This document shows positions 23,528-32,092 of a stretch of DNA of 64,000 nt, one piece after another (position 1 is the stretch's first letter; each line of letters starts with the position of its first letter). Below the pieces are notes generated by a model. The model had not been told where the DNA came from and did not search any database. It saw only the letters and a list, made by a program, of their open reading frames with translations. Both the position numbers and the translations under genes were made by a program. Source of the DNA: Oscillospiraceae bacterium (GTDB lineage: Bacteria; Bacillota; Clostridia; Oscillospirales; Oscillospiraceae); contig CAJTEA010000010.1 of NCBI GenBank assembly GCA_910575265.1, positions 54,559-118,558 of the forward strand, written 5' to 3'.

Positions 23528-25402
23528 ATGAACACTTATCACGCCGGACAATTTGATATCGCCGTCATCGGGGCGGGCCACGCGGGGATCGAGGCCGCGC
23601 TGGCCGCCGCCCGGATGGGGATGCGGGTAGTGTGCTTCACCGTCAACCTGGACGCAGTGGGCAATATGCCCTGCAACCCGGCCATTGGGGGCACGGGGAA
23701 GGGCCATCTCGTCCGGGAGCTGGACGCTCTGGGGGGCGAGATGGCCAAGGCCGCGGACAAGGCCTGCATTCAGTACCGTCTGCTCAACCGAAGCAAGGGC
23801 CCCGCTGTCTGGTCCCTCCGGGCCCAGGCTGACCGCCGGGAGTATCAGAAGGTGATGAAGCGCGCCCTGGAGAAGCAGGAAAATCTCTGGGTAAAGCAGG
23901 CGGAGGTAGTCGAGATTCTAACGGAGGACGGCGCTGTCTCCGGGGTGGTCACCCACACCGGGGCGGTGTACCAGGTCAAGGCCGCCGTCATTGCCACCGG
24001 TACCCACCTGGGGGGGCGCATTGTGGTAGGGGAGGTGATCCGGGACTCCGGCCCGGACGGTCTTGCCGCCGCCCTGCCTCTGACGGAGAGCCTGAAAAAG
24101 CTGGGACTGTCCATCCGCCGCTTTAAAACGGGCACCCCCCCTCGGGTCAACGCCCGCAGTGTGGACTTTTCCAAAATGGAGCGCCAGGAGGGGGACGGGG
24201 GCGGGCTGGCCTTCTCCTTTCACACCGAGACGCCCCCGGAAAACCGGGCGGTGTGCTGGCTGACCTACACCAACGAACGCACCCACGCAATAATCCGGGC
24301 CAACCTGTCCCGCTCCCCTCTCTACGACGGCACCATCGAGGGGGTGGGCCCCCGGTACTGCCCCTCCATCGAGACCAAGGTGGAACGGTTTCCCGATAAA
24401 ACCCGCCATCAGCTCTTCATTGAGCCCATGGGCCTGGACACCGAGGAGCTGTATATCCAGGGCTTTTCCTCCTCTTTGCCGGAGGAGGCGCAGATTGAGA
24501 TGCTCCACACCATCCCCGGCCTGGAACTGGCCGAGATGACCCGCTGCGCCTACGCCATCGAGTACGACTGCGTGGATCCCACCCAGCTGGAGGCGACGCT
24601 GGAGGTGAAAGCCGTCCCCGGCCTGTACGGGGCGGGACAGTTCAACGGCTCCTCCGGCTATGAGGAGGCCGCCGTCCAGGGCTTTGTGGCGGGGGTGAAC
24701 GCCGCCTTGAAGATACAGGGTAAGCCGCCCTTTATTCTCCGCCGGGACCAGGGGTATATCGGGGTGCTCATCGACGATCTGGTCACCAAGGGCACCAACG
24801 AGCCCTACCGCATGATGACCTCCCGCACCGAGTACCGGCTGCTCCACCGCCAGGACAACGCCGACCGGCGGCTGGTCCCTATCGGCTATGAATTGGGGCT
24901 GGTCTCCCGGGCACAATATGAGCGGGCGCGGGAAAAATACGCCGCCGTGGACCGGGAGGTGCGCCGCCTGGAGCACACCGGAACACCGCCCACCCCCGCG
25001 CTCACCGCCCTGCTGGCGGAGCGGGGGGAGCCCCCGGTGAAGGACGGCGCCCGGCTGGCCGACCTGCTCCGCCGCCCCCGGCTTACCTATACCGACCTGA
25101 CCCCCTTTGACCCCGGCCGGCCTGACCTGGACCCCGCCGTGGTCAGCGAGGCGGAGATTACCATCAAGTATGCCGGCTACATCGACCGCCAGCTCCGCCA
25201 GGTGGAGGAGATCCGCCGGCTGGAGGAGCGCCCCATGCCGGAGGATATTGACTACCTGTCCATCGACGGCCTGCGGATGGAGGCCCGGCAGAAGCTGGCC
25301 GCCATCCGCCCCAAAAACCTGGGCCAGGCCGGGCGGGTGTCCGGTGTATCCCCGGCGGACGCGGCGGTGCTGATGGTGTATTTGAAGCAAAACGAGCGAT
25401 AA
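23528..25402 (+). CDS. mnmG: tRNA uridine-5-carboxymethylaminomethyl synthesis enzyme MnmG (GidA)
   Basis: MnmG, with MnmE, adds the carboxymethylaminomethyl group to wobble uridine 34. The 624-residue length is normal. It begins with an FAD dinucleotide fold ([20 protein letters not shown]), then [29 protein letters not shown] and [10 protein letters not shown]. The C-terminal KIKYAGYI-like block reads [15 protein letters not shown]. The ATG at 23528 is 33 bases after the promoter, with GAGGAAC upstream. MnmE and RsmG, often neighbours in Firmicutes, are not present; instead an MBL-fold gene follows. Confidence 0.98.
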   Translation: MNTYHAGQFDIAVIGAGHAGIEAALAAARMGMRVVCFTVNLDAVGNMPCNPAIGGTGKGHLVRELDALGGEMAKAADKACIQYRLLNRSKGPAVWSLRAQADRREYQKVMKRALEKQENLWVKQAEVVEILTEDGAVSGVVTHTGAVYQVKAAVIATGTHLGGRIVVGEVIRDSGPDGLAAALPLTESLKKLGLSIRRFKTGTPPRVNARSVDFSKMERQEGDGGGLAFSFHTETPPENRAVCWLTYTNERTHAIIRANLSRSPLYDGTIEGVGPRYCPSIETKVERFPDKTRHQLFIEPMGLDTEELYIQGFSSSLPEEAQIEMLHTIPGLELAEMTRCAYAIEYDCVDPTQLEATLEVKAVPGLYGAGQFNGSSGYEEAAVQGFVAGVNAALKIQGKPPFILRRDQGYIGVLIDDLVTKGTNEPYRMMTSRTEYRLLHRQDNADRRLVPIGYELGLVSRAQYERAREKYAAVDREVRRLEHTGTPPTPALTALLAERGEPPVKDGARLADLLRRPRLTYTDLTPFDPGRPDLDPAVVSEAEITIKYAGYIDRQLRQVEEIRRLEERPMPEDIDYLSIDGLRMEARQKLAAIRPKNLGQAGRVSGVSPADAAVLMVYLKQNER

Positions 25403-25481
25403 AACCGCTCCCGTCTCGCCGCTTCGGCAAAAGGCCCTTTTGGGAAAGGAAGCTTTTGACGCTGTCCTGGGAGGTAATCAC

Positions 25482-26381
25482 ATGAAATTGACGCAAGTAA
25501 AGGGAAACACCTGGGTGATCGAGGCCAACCAGCTCATTCCGCTGTATAAGCTGGACGAGCACCGGTGCGTTTTACTGGACACCGGCCTGCTGGAGGAGCG
25601 GGAGGCGCTGGAAAACACCCTGCTGGAGGCGGGGCTGACCCCGGTCAGGGTGCTGTGCTCCCACGCCCATGTGGATCACTGCGCCAACAACGGGTATTTT
25701 CAGGAGAAGTATGGCGCGCAGATCGCGCTCACCTTTCCGGAGGCGGGGATGTGTTCCTCCCCGCTTACCCTGAAGTGCTACTTCCTCACCCTCTCCCCAG
25801 GGACGGTGGAGCGGGAGTCGGCCTGCATGGTCCACGAGCCCGACTTCTTTATTCCCCCCAATGACGCGCCCTTTACCTTGGGCGGCGTGGAGTTTCAGAT
25901 TATCCAAACCCCAGGCCACTCCGCCGGGCACATCTGCGCCATTACCCCGGACAACGTGTGCTACACCGCCGACGCCCTGCTCAGCGAGGAGCTGCTCAAC
26001 GCCAAGCTGCCCTACAATCTGAGCCACCAGATGGCGATCGCGAGCCGGGAAAAGCTGCGTGACCTGGGCTGTGACGCCTATATCATGGCCCACCGGGGGA
26101 TCTGCTCCGGGGCGGAGATCGGCGGGCTGATCGACGCCAACCAGGCCCTGATTCAGCGCCGGGCGGGGGAGATTCTGGCCCTGGTGGACCAGCCCATGAC
26201 CGCCTGCCAGATCGACGAAAAGACCTGCGTCCTTTACCAGCTCTTGACCCACAAGCCCCGCCGCTCTCTGCGCTTTGAGCGCAACGTCCGCTTCTTCATT
26301 GAGTATCTGGTGGACACCGGCAGGCTGTCTGAGACCTGCAAAAACGGGACCACCTACTATGTCAGAACGGAATTCTTATGA
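25482..26381 (+). CDS. metallo-beta-lactamase-fold hydrolase
   Basis: A 299-residue MBL-fold protein with the zinc-binding signature SHAHVDHC near residue 64, a QTPGHSAGHIC block for the second histidine, and YTADALLSEE for the bridging aspartate. The C-terminal 90 residues look helical and may be a winged-helix-like extension (RRSLRFERNVRFFIEYLVDTG). It resembles the glyoxalase II-like/RNase Z-like hydrolase set, but the substrate is unknown. The ATG at 25482 follows GGGAGGTAATCAC. It lies 79 bases downstream of mnmG and may be cotranscribed. The secG gene follows with its own promoter. Confidence 0.85.
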   Translation: MKLTQVKGNTWVIEANQLIPLYKLDEHRCVLLDTGLLEEREALENTLLEAGLTPVRVLCSHAHVDHCANNGYFQEKYGAQIALTFPEAGMCSSPLTLKCYFLTLSPGTVERESACMVHEPDFFIPPNDAPFTLGGVEFQIIQTPGHSAGHICAITPDNVCYTADALLSEELLNAKLPYNLSHQMAIASREKLRDLGCDAYIMAHRGICSGAEIGGLIDANQALIQRRAGEILALVDQPMTACQIDEKTCVLYQLLTHKPRRSLRFERNVRFFIEYLVDTGRLSETCKNGTTYYVRTEFL

Positions 26382-26397
26382 AATTTTCCGGAACCCC

Positions 26398-26426
26398 TTG
26401 CAATCAGGCGTGAATTGTGGTATGCT
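26398..26426 (+). promoter_or_regulatory. secG promoter
   Basis: TTGCAA (26398-26403), 17-base spacer, TATGCT (26421-26426). Confidence 0.72.
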
Positions 26427-26500
26427 TTTGAATACTTTCGGGATTTTCCCGGCAAATCAGTCAATCTGCGGCCCCAGGGCCTTGAAAGGAACGAGTCAAT

Positions 26501-26737
26501 ATGAATACGCTGAATCTGATCCTCACCATCATCCAGGTCCTGTGTGGTCTGGCCGTGATTGCCGTAGTCATGCTCCAGTCCGGCAAGAGCGCCGGCCTGT
26601 CCGGAGCCATCGCCGGCGGCGCGGACACCTTCCTGTCCAAGAATAAGGCCAAGAGCCTGGACGCCAAGCTGGCCAAGATGACCAAGTGGGTGGCCATCCT
26701 CTGGATTATCATCACCCTGGTCCTGAGCCTGATTTAA
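26501..26737 (+). CDS. secG: preprotein translocase subunit SecG
   Basis: SecG is a small partner of the SecYE protein-export channel. The 78-residue protein has two membrane helices (LILTIIQVLCGLAVIAVV and WVAILWIIITLVLSLI) joined by the conserved loop MLQSGKSAGLSGAIAGGAD. The ATG at 26501 follows GAAAGGAACGAG. It is monocistronic with a promoter upstream and a strong terminator downstream; the rnr and smpB genes that often follow secG in Firmicutes are absent. Confidence 0.94.
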   Translation: MNTLNLILTIIQVLCGLAVIAVVMLQSGKSAGLSGAIAGGADTFLSKNKAKSLDAKLAKMTKWVAILWIIITLVLSLI

Positions 26738-26798
26738 TGGCTCGCGCCGGGGGGGACGGCAAAAAAACAGCCCCCAGCCAGAGCGGAAAAGAGGATAC

Positions 26799-26836
26799 AG
26801 AACCGGTGCGGTAAATACCGCGCCGGTTCTTGTTTT
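26799..26836 (+). terminator. terminator after secG
   Basis: AGAACCGGTGCGGTA (26799-26813) pairs with TACCGCGCCGGTTCT (26816-26830), one G-T pair, then TGTTTTT. Confidence 0.88.
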
Positions 26837-26853
26837 TCGCGGGGGAATATCGG

Positions 26854-27222
26854 TTAATCCAGCGCCTGTACCACCTCAAAGACCAGGCCGTCGCAGTGCT
26901 CCTTCCGGGGAATGCCCGCGTCGTGGGATTTCTTCAGCAGAGCGGCGCAGTTGATCTCTCCGTGGTCCTCCAGGAACTGCCGCCGGAAGCTGTCGGCCTC
27001 CTCCGGGGGATAGTTGGTCATGCCCAACACCATCAGCGCCCCCACAAGGGTGCCGCAGACGGAGCCGCAGCGCATGCCGCCGTTAAAGTTGTCTCCCAGG
27101 GCAAAGGCCTGCTCCTCGGTCAGCCCCATTTCCTTCGCGAAGGGGATCAGAACTGACTGGCAGCAGTTGAAATGGACGTCGGCGCGGGCCCGAAGCTCTT
27201 GGGCTTTTTCCAAATGTGTCAT
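26854..27222 (-). CDS. C_GCAxxG_C_C family protein
   Basis: A 122-residue protein of the C_GCAxxG_C_C family, named for its conserved cysteines and often thought to be redox or metal proteins. Visible cysteines lie in FNCCQSVL, GGMRCGSVCGTLVGAL, INCAALL and EHCDGLV. It has no signal peptide, so it acts in the cytoplasm or at the membrane face. The start at 27222 follows GAGAGGAG. It lies 17 bases downstream of recG and is likely cotranscribed with it. Function is not established for the family. Confidence 0.9.
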   Translation of the reverse strand: MTHLEKAQELRARADVHFNCCQSVLIPFAKEMGLTEEQAFALGDNFNGGMRCGSVCGTLVGALMVLGMTNYPPEEADSFRRQFLEDHGEINCAALLKKSHDAGIPRKEHCDGLVFEVVQALD

Positions 27223-27239
27223 AGCTGGTTTCTCCTCTC

Positions 27240-29330
27240 TCAGTTAAAAATATCCGGTGTGTCGGCAAAGAGCTGCCGCGCCCGCTCCAGCACAGGCCGG
27301 TTTTCCGGGGCGGACAGCTGGGGGTCCTGGATCAAAAGCTCCCGCGCGGCCTCCTGGGCCTCGCTGAGCAGGCGCATATCCCCGGACAGATCGGCCAGCT
27401 TCATCTGGGGCAGGCCGTGCTGCCGGTTGCCGAAGAAATCGCCGGGCCCCCGGGCCCTCAGGTCCTCCTCTGAGATTTTAAAGCCGTCGGTGGTGGAGGC
27501 CAGGGTGCGCAGCCGCTCCATAGATTCCAGGCTCCGGGTAGCGGTGATGAGGACGCAGTGGGAGGGGTGCTCTCCCCGTCCCACCCGGCCCCGGAGCTGG
27601 TGGAGCTGGCTGAGGCCGAAGCGGTCGGCGTTCTCAATGATGATGAGGGAGGCGTTGGGCACGTCCACCCCCACCTCCACCACTGTGGTAGCCACCAGCA
27701 CCTGCGTAATCCCCCCGGCGAAGGCGGCCATGGCCGCCTCCTTCTCCTTGGGCTTCATTTTGCCGTGGAGGATGTCCAGCCGCAGGTCGGGGAATACCTC
27801 CTTTTGCAGCTTCGCGGCGTAGGTTTTTACCGCCTTCAGGTTCAGTGCGGGGCTCTCCTCCCCGGGGAGGGCGGCGTCCGGGTTCTCCTCCACGGCGGGG
27901 CATATGATGTAGGCCTGCCGTCCCTCCGCCACCTGCCTGCGGACAAAGCCGTACATCCGCTGCCGCTTGTCCTCCCGGACCACATAGGTGGAAACGGGGG
28001 TTCGCCCCGGGGGGAGCTGGTCGATGACGGAGATGTCCAGGTCGCCGTAGATGATCAGGGCCAGGGTGCGGGGGATGGGGGTGGCCGACATGACCAGCAC
28101 ATGGGGAGAGATCCCTTTGCCGCTTTTCCCGGCAAGGGCGGCCCGCTGGGCCACGCCGAAGCGGTGCTGCTCGTCGGCTACAATGAGGGCCAGATTGTGA
28201 AAGGCCACCGCCTGGGAAATGAGGGCGTGGGTGCCGACAACGAAGTCAATTTCCCCCTCCGCCAGGGCGGTCTGGATCTTCTTCTTTTCTGACGGCTTCA
28301 TGGATCCGGTGAGCAGTCCCACCCGCGCCCCGGCGGGGGACAGAAGCCGGGACAGGGAGCGGAAATGCTGTTCGGCCAGCACCTCGGTGGGGGCCATCAG
28401 AGCGGCCTGAAAGCCTCCCCTGACGCACAGCCAGCCGGCGAAGGCGGCCACGGCGGTCTTGCCCGAGCCTACGTCCCCCTGGACCAGCCGGTTCATAGGC
28501 CGTCCGGAGACCATGTCTTTGGCTACCTCGTCCATCACACGGCTCTGGGCGCTGGTGGGGGCGAAGGGGAGGAGGGCGAGAAACTCCTCCCTGGGCCGGA
28601 CCGGAACGGCGCGGCCCGCGCCCTCCTGATCCCGGCGGCGCTTCAAAAAGCTCAGCCCCACCGCCAGATAGAACAGCTCCTCAAAGGCCAGCCGCCGGCG
28701 GGCCAGCTCCAGCGCCTCCTGGTTTTCCGGAAAGTGGATGCTTTTCAGGGAAAATTCCGCCGCCGCCAGTTGATGCTCCTGCCGGATGTGTTGGGGCAGA
28801 GTCTCAGCCACCTCTCCGGCGCAGGGGAGGGCCCGCAGGGTAAGGGAGGCCAGAAAGTGGTTGCTGATTCCCGCCGTCAGCCGGTAGACGGGCATGACGC
28901 GGCCGGTAACGCTCCGCCGGTCCGCCCGCTCAAAGATGGGGTTGACCATGGTCCGGCGGCGGCCCTGTTCCTCCACGGAGCCGAAGAAAATGTACTCCTC
29001 TCCCGCCCGGATCGCCCGCTCGATGTAGCTCTGATTAAAAAAGGTGAGGTACAGGACCCCGGTGTCATCCACCACCTTCACCTGGACCAGCTCCAGCCCC
29101 TTCCGGACACGGGAGAGCCGAGGGTGCTCGGCGGCGATGGCGGAGACGCACACCCGCCCCTCCAGGGGGGCGTCCCGGATGGGATACACCTCGCGCCGGT
29201 CCTCGTAGTCCCGGGGGTACCAGGTCAGCAGATCTCCGGCGGTGGACAGACCCAGCTTTTCCAGCTTCTTCGCCCTGGCCTCCCCCACGCCGGGGAACTC
29301 GGTGAGCGGCGTATCACGGGTAACGGTCAT
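27240..29330 (-). CDS. recG: ATP-dependent DNA helicase RecG
   Basis: RecG remodels stalled replication forks and Holliday junctions. The 696-residue protein has the N-terminal wedge (OB-fold) region, then the superfamily 2 helicase motor: QGDVGSGKTAV (Walker A), VADEQHRFGV (DExH variant), SATPIPRTLAL, and ATTVVEVGVDVPNAS, QLRGRVGRG in the second motor domain. The C-terminal LADLSGDMRLL region is the TRG-like end. The start is ATG at 29330, with GGAGG just upstream on the minus strand. A C_GCAxxG gene follows closely. Confidence 0.98.
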   Translation of the reverse strand: MTVTRDTPLTEFPGVGEARAKKLEKLGLSTAGDLLTWYPRDYEDRREVYPIRDAPLEGRVCVSAIAAEHPRLSRVRKGLELVQVKVVDDTGVLYLTFFNQSYIERAIRAGEEYIFFGSVEEQGRRRTMVNPIFERADRRSVTGRVMPVYRLTAGISNHFLASLTLRALPCAGEVAETLPQHIRQEHQLAAAEFSLKSIHFPENQEALELARRRLAFEELFYLAVGLSFLKRRRDQEGAGRAVPVRPREEFLALLPFAPTSAQSRVMDEVAKDMVSGRPMNRLVQGDVGSGKTAVAAFAGWLCVRGGFQAALMAPTEVLAEQHFRSLSRLLSPAGARVGLLTGSMKPSEKKKIQTALAEGEIDFVVGTHALISQAVAFHNLALIVADEQHRFGVAQRAALAGKSGKGISPHVLVMSATPIPRTLALIIYGDLDISVIDQLPPGRTPVSTYVVREDKRQRMYGFVRRQVAEGRQAYIICPAVEENPDAALPGEESPALNLKAVKTYAAKLQKEVFPDLRLDILHGKMKPKEKEAAMAAFAGGITQVLVATTVVEVGVDVPNASLIIIENADRFGLSQLHQLRGRVGRGEHPSHCVLITATRSLESMERLRTLASTTDGFKISEEDLRARGPGDFFGNRQHGLPQMKLADLSGDMRLLSEAQEAARELLIQDPQLSAPENRPVLERARQLFADTPDIFN

Positions 29331-29408
29331 GGGCGGACCTCCTTTCGCTGCGTTTCACAACGCTATTTTATCACACATTTTGGAGGGAGTAAAGGTGAGG
29401 AATGGGGC

Positions 29409-29437
29409 TTGCCACCGGGAAAGAGAACCGGTATAAT
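29409..29437 (+). promoter_or_regulatory. promoter of the hydroxyacid dehydrogenase gene
   Basis: TTGCCA (29409-29414), 17-base spacer, TATAAT (29432-29437). Confidence 0.8.
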
Positions 29438-29471
29438 AAATTGAAATTTTTAATACAAAGGAGTGTCTGAT

Positions 29472-30407
29472 ATGTCTGAGTACATCCTGAATCTTCTCCC
29501 TCTGCACGAGGGGGAAGCGGAAGAGTTCAAGGCCATCGCCCCGGACGCCGTCCACGTCTACGCCCACCGGAGCACCGCAACCCCGGAGCAGATCGCCGCC
29601 GCCACCGTAATATTCGGCTGGCCCCGGGAGGAAATGATGGAGGGGGCGGTCAATCTGAAGTGGTTCCAGTCCATGTGGGCGGGCACCGAGGAGTACAACG
29701 GCTTCCTCCCCGAGGGGATCCTGTTCACCTCCTCCAGCGGCTCCAACAGCCGCAGCGTGGCTGAACATATGCTCACCGGCCTGATGGCTGTCTGCCGCCG
29801 CCTGCCCACCTATCTGGACAGTCAGCGCTCCCATGTCTGGAAGGACGAGGGTCCCATGAAAACCATCCTGGGCGGCACCGTTCTGGTGCTGGGAGCGGGC
29901 AACGTGGGCTCCACCTTCGCCGGGCTGTGCCAGGGCCTGGGGGCCAGAACCATCGGCCTGAAGCGGACCGTAAACGGTCCCATCCAGGGCTTTGACGAGG
30001 TGCGCGCCATGGACGAGCTGGACGCTCTGCTGCCCCAGGCCGACGTGGTGGCGCTGACTCTGCCTCACTCCCCCCAGACGGTGGGACTGATGAACGCGGA
30101 CCGCGTCGCCCGGATGAAGGACGACGCCATCCTCATCAGCGCCGGGCGGGGTTCCGTGCTGGACCAGGACGCCCTGGTGAACGCCATGAAGGCGGGCAGG
30201 CTGTGGGGCGCCGCCCTGGACGTCACCGACCCGGAGCCTCTGCCCGCCGACAGCCCCCTGTGGGATGTGCCCAACCTGCTCCTCACCCCCCATGTGGCCG
30301 GCGGCATGCGGCTGGAGATCACCCGGCGGCGGTGCGTGGAGATGGCCCAGGACAACCTGCGCCGGTATCTGGCCGGGGAGAAGCTGGAGAATATCGTAAA
30401 GCAGTAG
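29472..30407 (+). CDS. D-2-hydroxyacid dehydrogenase
   Basis: A 311-residue NAD-dependent D-isomer 2-hydroxyacid dehydrogenase. The cofactor loop is VLVLGAGNVGSTFAG. The catalytic triad is visible: arginine in ISAGRGSVLDQ, glutamate in DVTDPEPLP and histidine in LTPHVAGG. The N-terminal domain has WFQSMWAGTEEYN, a substrate-side block common to the glyoxylate/hydroxypyruvate-like branch. The true substrate (glyoxylate, 2-oxoacid) is not deducible. The ATG at 29472 follows AAAGGAG with good spacing; the GTG three codons earlier overlaps that site. It is monocistronic. Confidence 0.9.
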   Translation: MSEYILNLLPLHEGEAEEFKAIAPDAVHVYAHRSTATPEQIAAATVIFGWPREEMMEGAVNLKWFQSMWAGTEEYNGFLPEGILFTSSSGSNSRSVAEHMLTGLMAVCRRLPTYLDSQRSHVWKDEGPMKTILGGTVLVLGAGNVGSTFAGLCQGLGARTIGLKRTVNGPIQGFDEVRAMDELDALLPQADVVALTLPHSPQTVGLMNADRVARMKDDAILISAGRGSVLDQDALVNAMKAGRLWGAALDVTDPEPLPADSPLWDVPNLLLTPHVAGGMRLEITRRRCVEMAQDNLRRYLAGEKLENIVKQ

Positions 30408-30410
30408 GGC

Positions 30411-30440
30411 AAAGCCCCGGCGCGTACGCCGGGGCTTTTG
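30411..30440. terminator. bidirectional terminator between dehydrogenase and asnS
   Basis: AAAGCCCCGGCG (30411-30422), loop CGTA, CGCCGGGGCTTT (30427-30438), with T on one side and A on the other. Serves both convergent genes. Confidence 0.9.
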
Positions 30441-30457
30441 ATGTGTGAATATTCTGT

Positions 30458-31852
30458 TTAAAACTCCGCGTTGCCCACGGTGCGGGGGTGGAGCTCCACG
30501 TCGCGGATGTTGTTGATGCCGGTAAGGTACATCACCATGCGCTCGAAGCCCAGGCCGTAGCCGGCGTGGCGGCAGGAGCCGAAGCGCCGCAGGTCCAGAT
30601 ACCACCAGTAGTCCTTGGGGTCCATGCCCAGCTCCTTGATGCGGGCCTCCAGCCGTTCCAGCCGCTCCTCGCGCTGGGAGCCGCCGATGATCTCCCCGAT
30701 GCCGGGCACCAGACAGTCGGCGGCGGCCACCGTCTTGCCGTCGTCGTTGAGGCGCATATAGAAGGCCTTGATCTCCTTGGGATAGTCGGTGACGAACACC
30801 GGGCGTTTGTACACCTGTTCGGTGAGGTAGCGCTCATGCTCGGTCTGGAGGTCGCAGCCCCACTCCACCTTGAAGTCGAATTTGTCGTTGTTTTTCGCCA
30901 AAATCTCCACCGCCTCGGTGTAGCTCACCCGGGCGAAGTCGGAGGAGGCCACATGCTCCAGCCGTTCCTTCAGTCCCTTGTCAACAAAGGAGTTGAAAAA
31001 GGCGATCTCGTCGGGGCACTTCTCCAGCACGGTACTGATAACATACTTAATCATGGCCTCGGCGTTGTCCATGTAGTCGCTCAGGTCGGCGAAGGCCATC
31101 TCAGGCTCGATCATCCAGAACTCGGCGGCGTGGCGCTGGGTGTTGGAGTTCTCCGCCCGGAAGGTGGGGCCGAAGGTGTACACATTGCCGAAGGCCATAG
31201 CGAAGTTCTCGGCGTTGAGCTGGCCGGAGACGGTGAGGCTGGTCTGCTTGCCGAAAAAGTCCTTGGAGTAGTCCACCTGGCCGCCCTCGGTGCGGGGCGG
31301 GTTGTTCAGGTCCAGGGTGGTCACCTGGAACATCTCACCGGCACCCTCACAGTCAGAGCCGGTAATCAGCGGGGTGTGGATATAGACGAAGCCCCGGTCC
31401 TGAAAGAAGCAGTGGACGGCGTGGGCGGCCACCGACCGCACCCGGAAGGCGGCGGAGAACAGGTTGGTCCTGGGCCGCAGATGCTGGATGGTGCGCAGGA
31501 ACTCCACGCTGTGGCGCTTTTTCTGCAAGGGATAGTCGGGGGCGGAGGGGCCCTCCACCGCAATGGAGGCGGCTTTCACCTCCAGAGGCTGCTTGGCCTC
31601 GGGGGTAAGCGCCACCGTCCCCTGAACGGCGAGGGCGGCCCCCACGTTCTGCCCGGCGATCTCCCTGTAATTGTCCAAAACGTTGGCGTCCATGACGATT
31701 TGAAGGTTCTTAAAGCAGGAGCCATCGTTGAGCTCAATAAACCCGAAGGTCTTCATGTCCCGGATGGTTCGGGCCCAGCCCATAACGGTGACGGTCTGGC
31801 CATCCAGGCGTTCCCGGTCGGCAAAGACGGCGGCAATGGTGGTGCGTTCCAT
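30458..31852 (-). CDS. asnS: asparaginyl-tRNA synthetase
   Basis: AsnS charges tRNA-Asn. The 464-residue class II enzyme has an N-terminal OB-fold anticodon-binding domain ([20 protein letters not shown]), class II motif 1 around [11 protein letters not shown], motif 2 [13 protein letters not shown] and motif 3 [13 protein letters not shown]. The active-site block [11 protein letters not shown] is typical of AsnS. The ATG at 31852 has GGAGAGG upstream. The leader is only about 55 bases, too short for a T-box. Convergent with the dehydrogenase across a shared terminator. Confidence 0.98.
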   Translation of the reverse strand: MERTTIAAVFADRERLDGQTVTVMGWARTIRDMKTFGFIELNDGSCFKNLQIVMDANVLDNYREIAGQNVGAALAVQGTVALTPEAKQPLEVKAASIAVEGPSAPDYPLQKKRHSVEFLRTIQHLRPRTNLFSAAFRVRSVAAHAVHCFFQDRGFVYIHTPLITGSDCEGAGEMFQVTTLDLNNPPRTEGGQVDYSKDFFGKQTSLTVSGQLNAENFAMAFGNVYTFGPTFRAENSNTQRHAAEFWMIEPEMAFADLSDYMDNAEAMIKYVISTVLEKCPDEIAFFNSFVDKGLKERLEHVASSDFARVSYTEAVEILAKNNDKFDFKVEWGCDLQTEHERYLTEQVYKRPVFVTDYPKEIKAFYMRLNDDGKTVAAADCLVPGIGEIIGGSQREERLERLEARIKELGMDPKDYWWYLDLRRFGSCRHAGYGLGFERMVMYLTGINNIRDVELHPRTVGNAEF

Positions 31853-31915
31853 ATAATCCTCTCCATATCGTGCAAAATCGTTGTGCTGCCCGGACTTTCC
31901 GGACAGGATTTCTTT

Positions 31916-31944
31916 ATTATAATGCCTTTTGCCCCACTTGGCAA
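31916..31944 (-). promoter_or_regulatory. asnS promoter
   Basis: Minus strand: TTGCCA (31939-31944), 17-base spacer, TATAAT (31916-31921). Confidence 0.8.
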
Positions 31945-31980
31945 GTGGTTAAGGACTTGTTTATTTTAAGCGGGTTCTCT

Positions 31981-32009
31981 TTGACATCGGGAACGCTATG
32001 TGCTACAAT
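31981..32009 (+). promoter_or_regulatory. phosphorelay operon promoter
   Basis: Perfect TTGACA (31981-31986), 17-base spacer, TACAAT (32004-32009). Very strong. Confidence 0.88.
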
Positions 32010-32092
32010 GTACTCTGAACTTTTATCTGCTATAAGATTGAGACCGGCTTTGACAGACCGGCTATATCATTTGATGAACGGGAGCGGAGCAT

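Noticed and set aside
31853..31915. T-box leader on asnS
   Set aside because: The leader is only about 55 bases, too short for the stem I and antiterminator.
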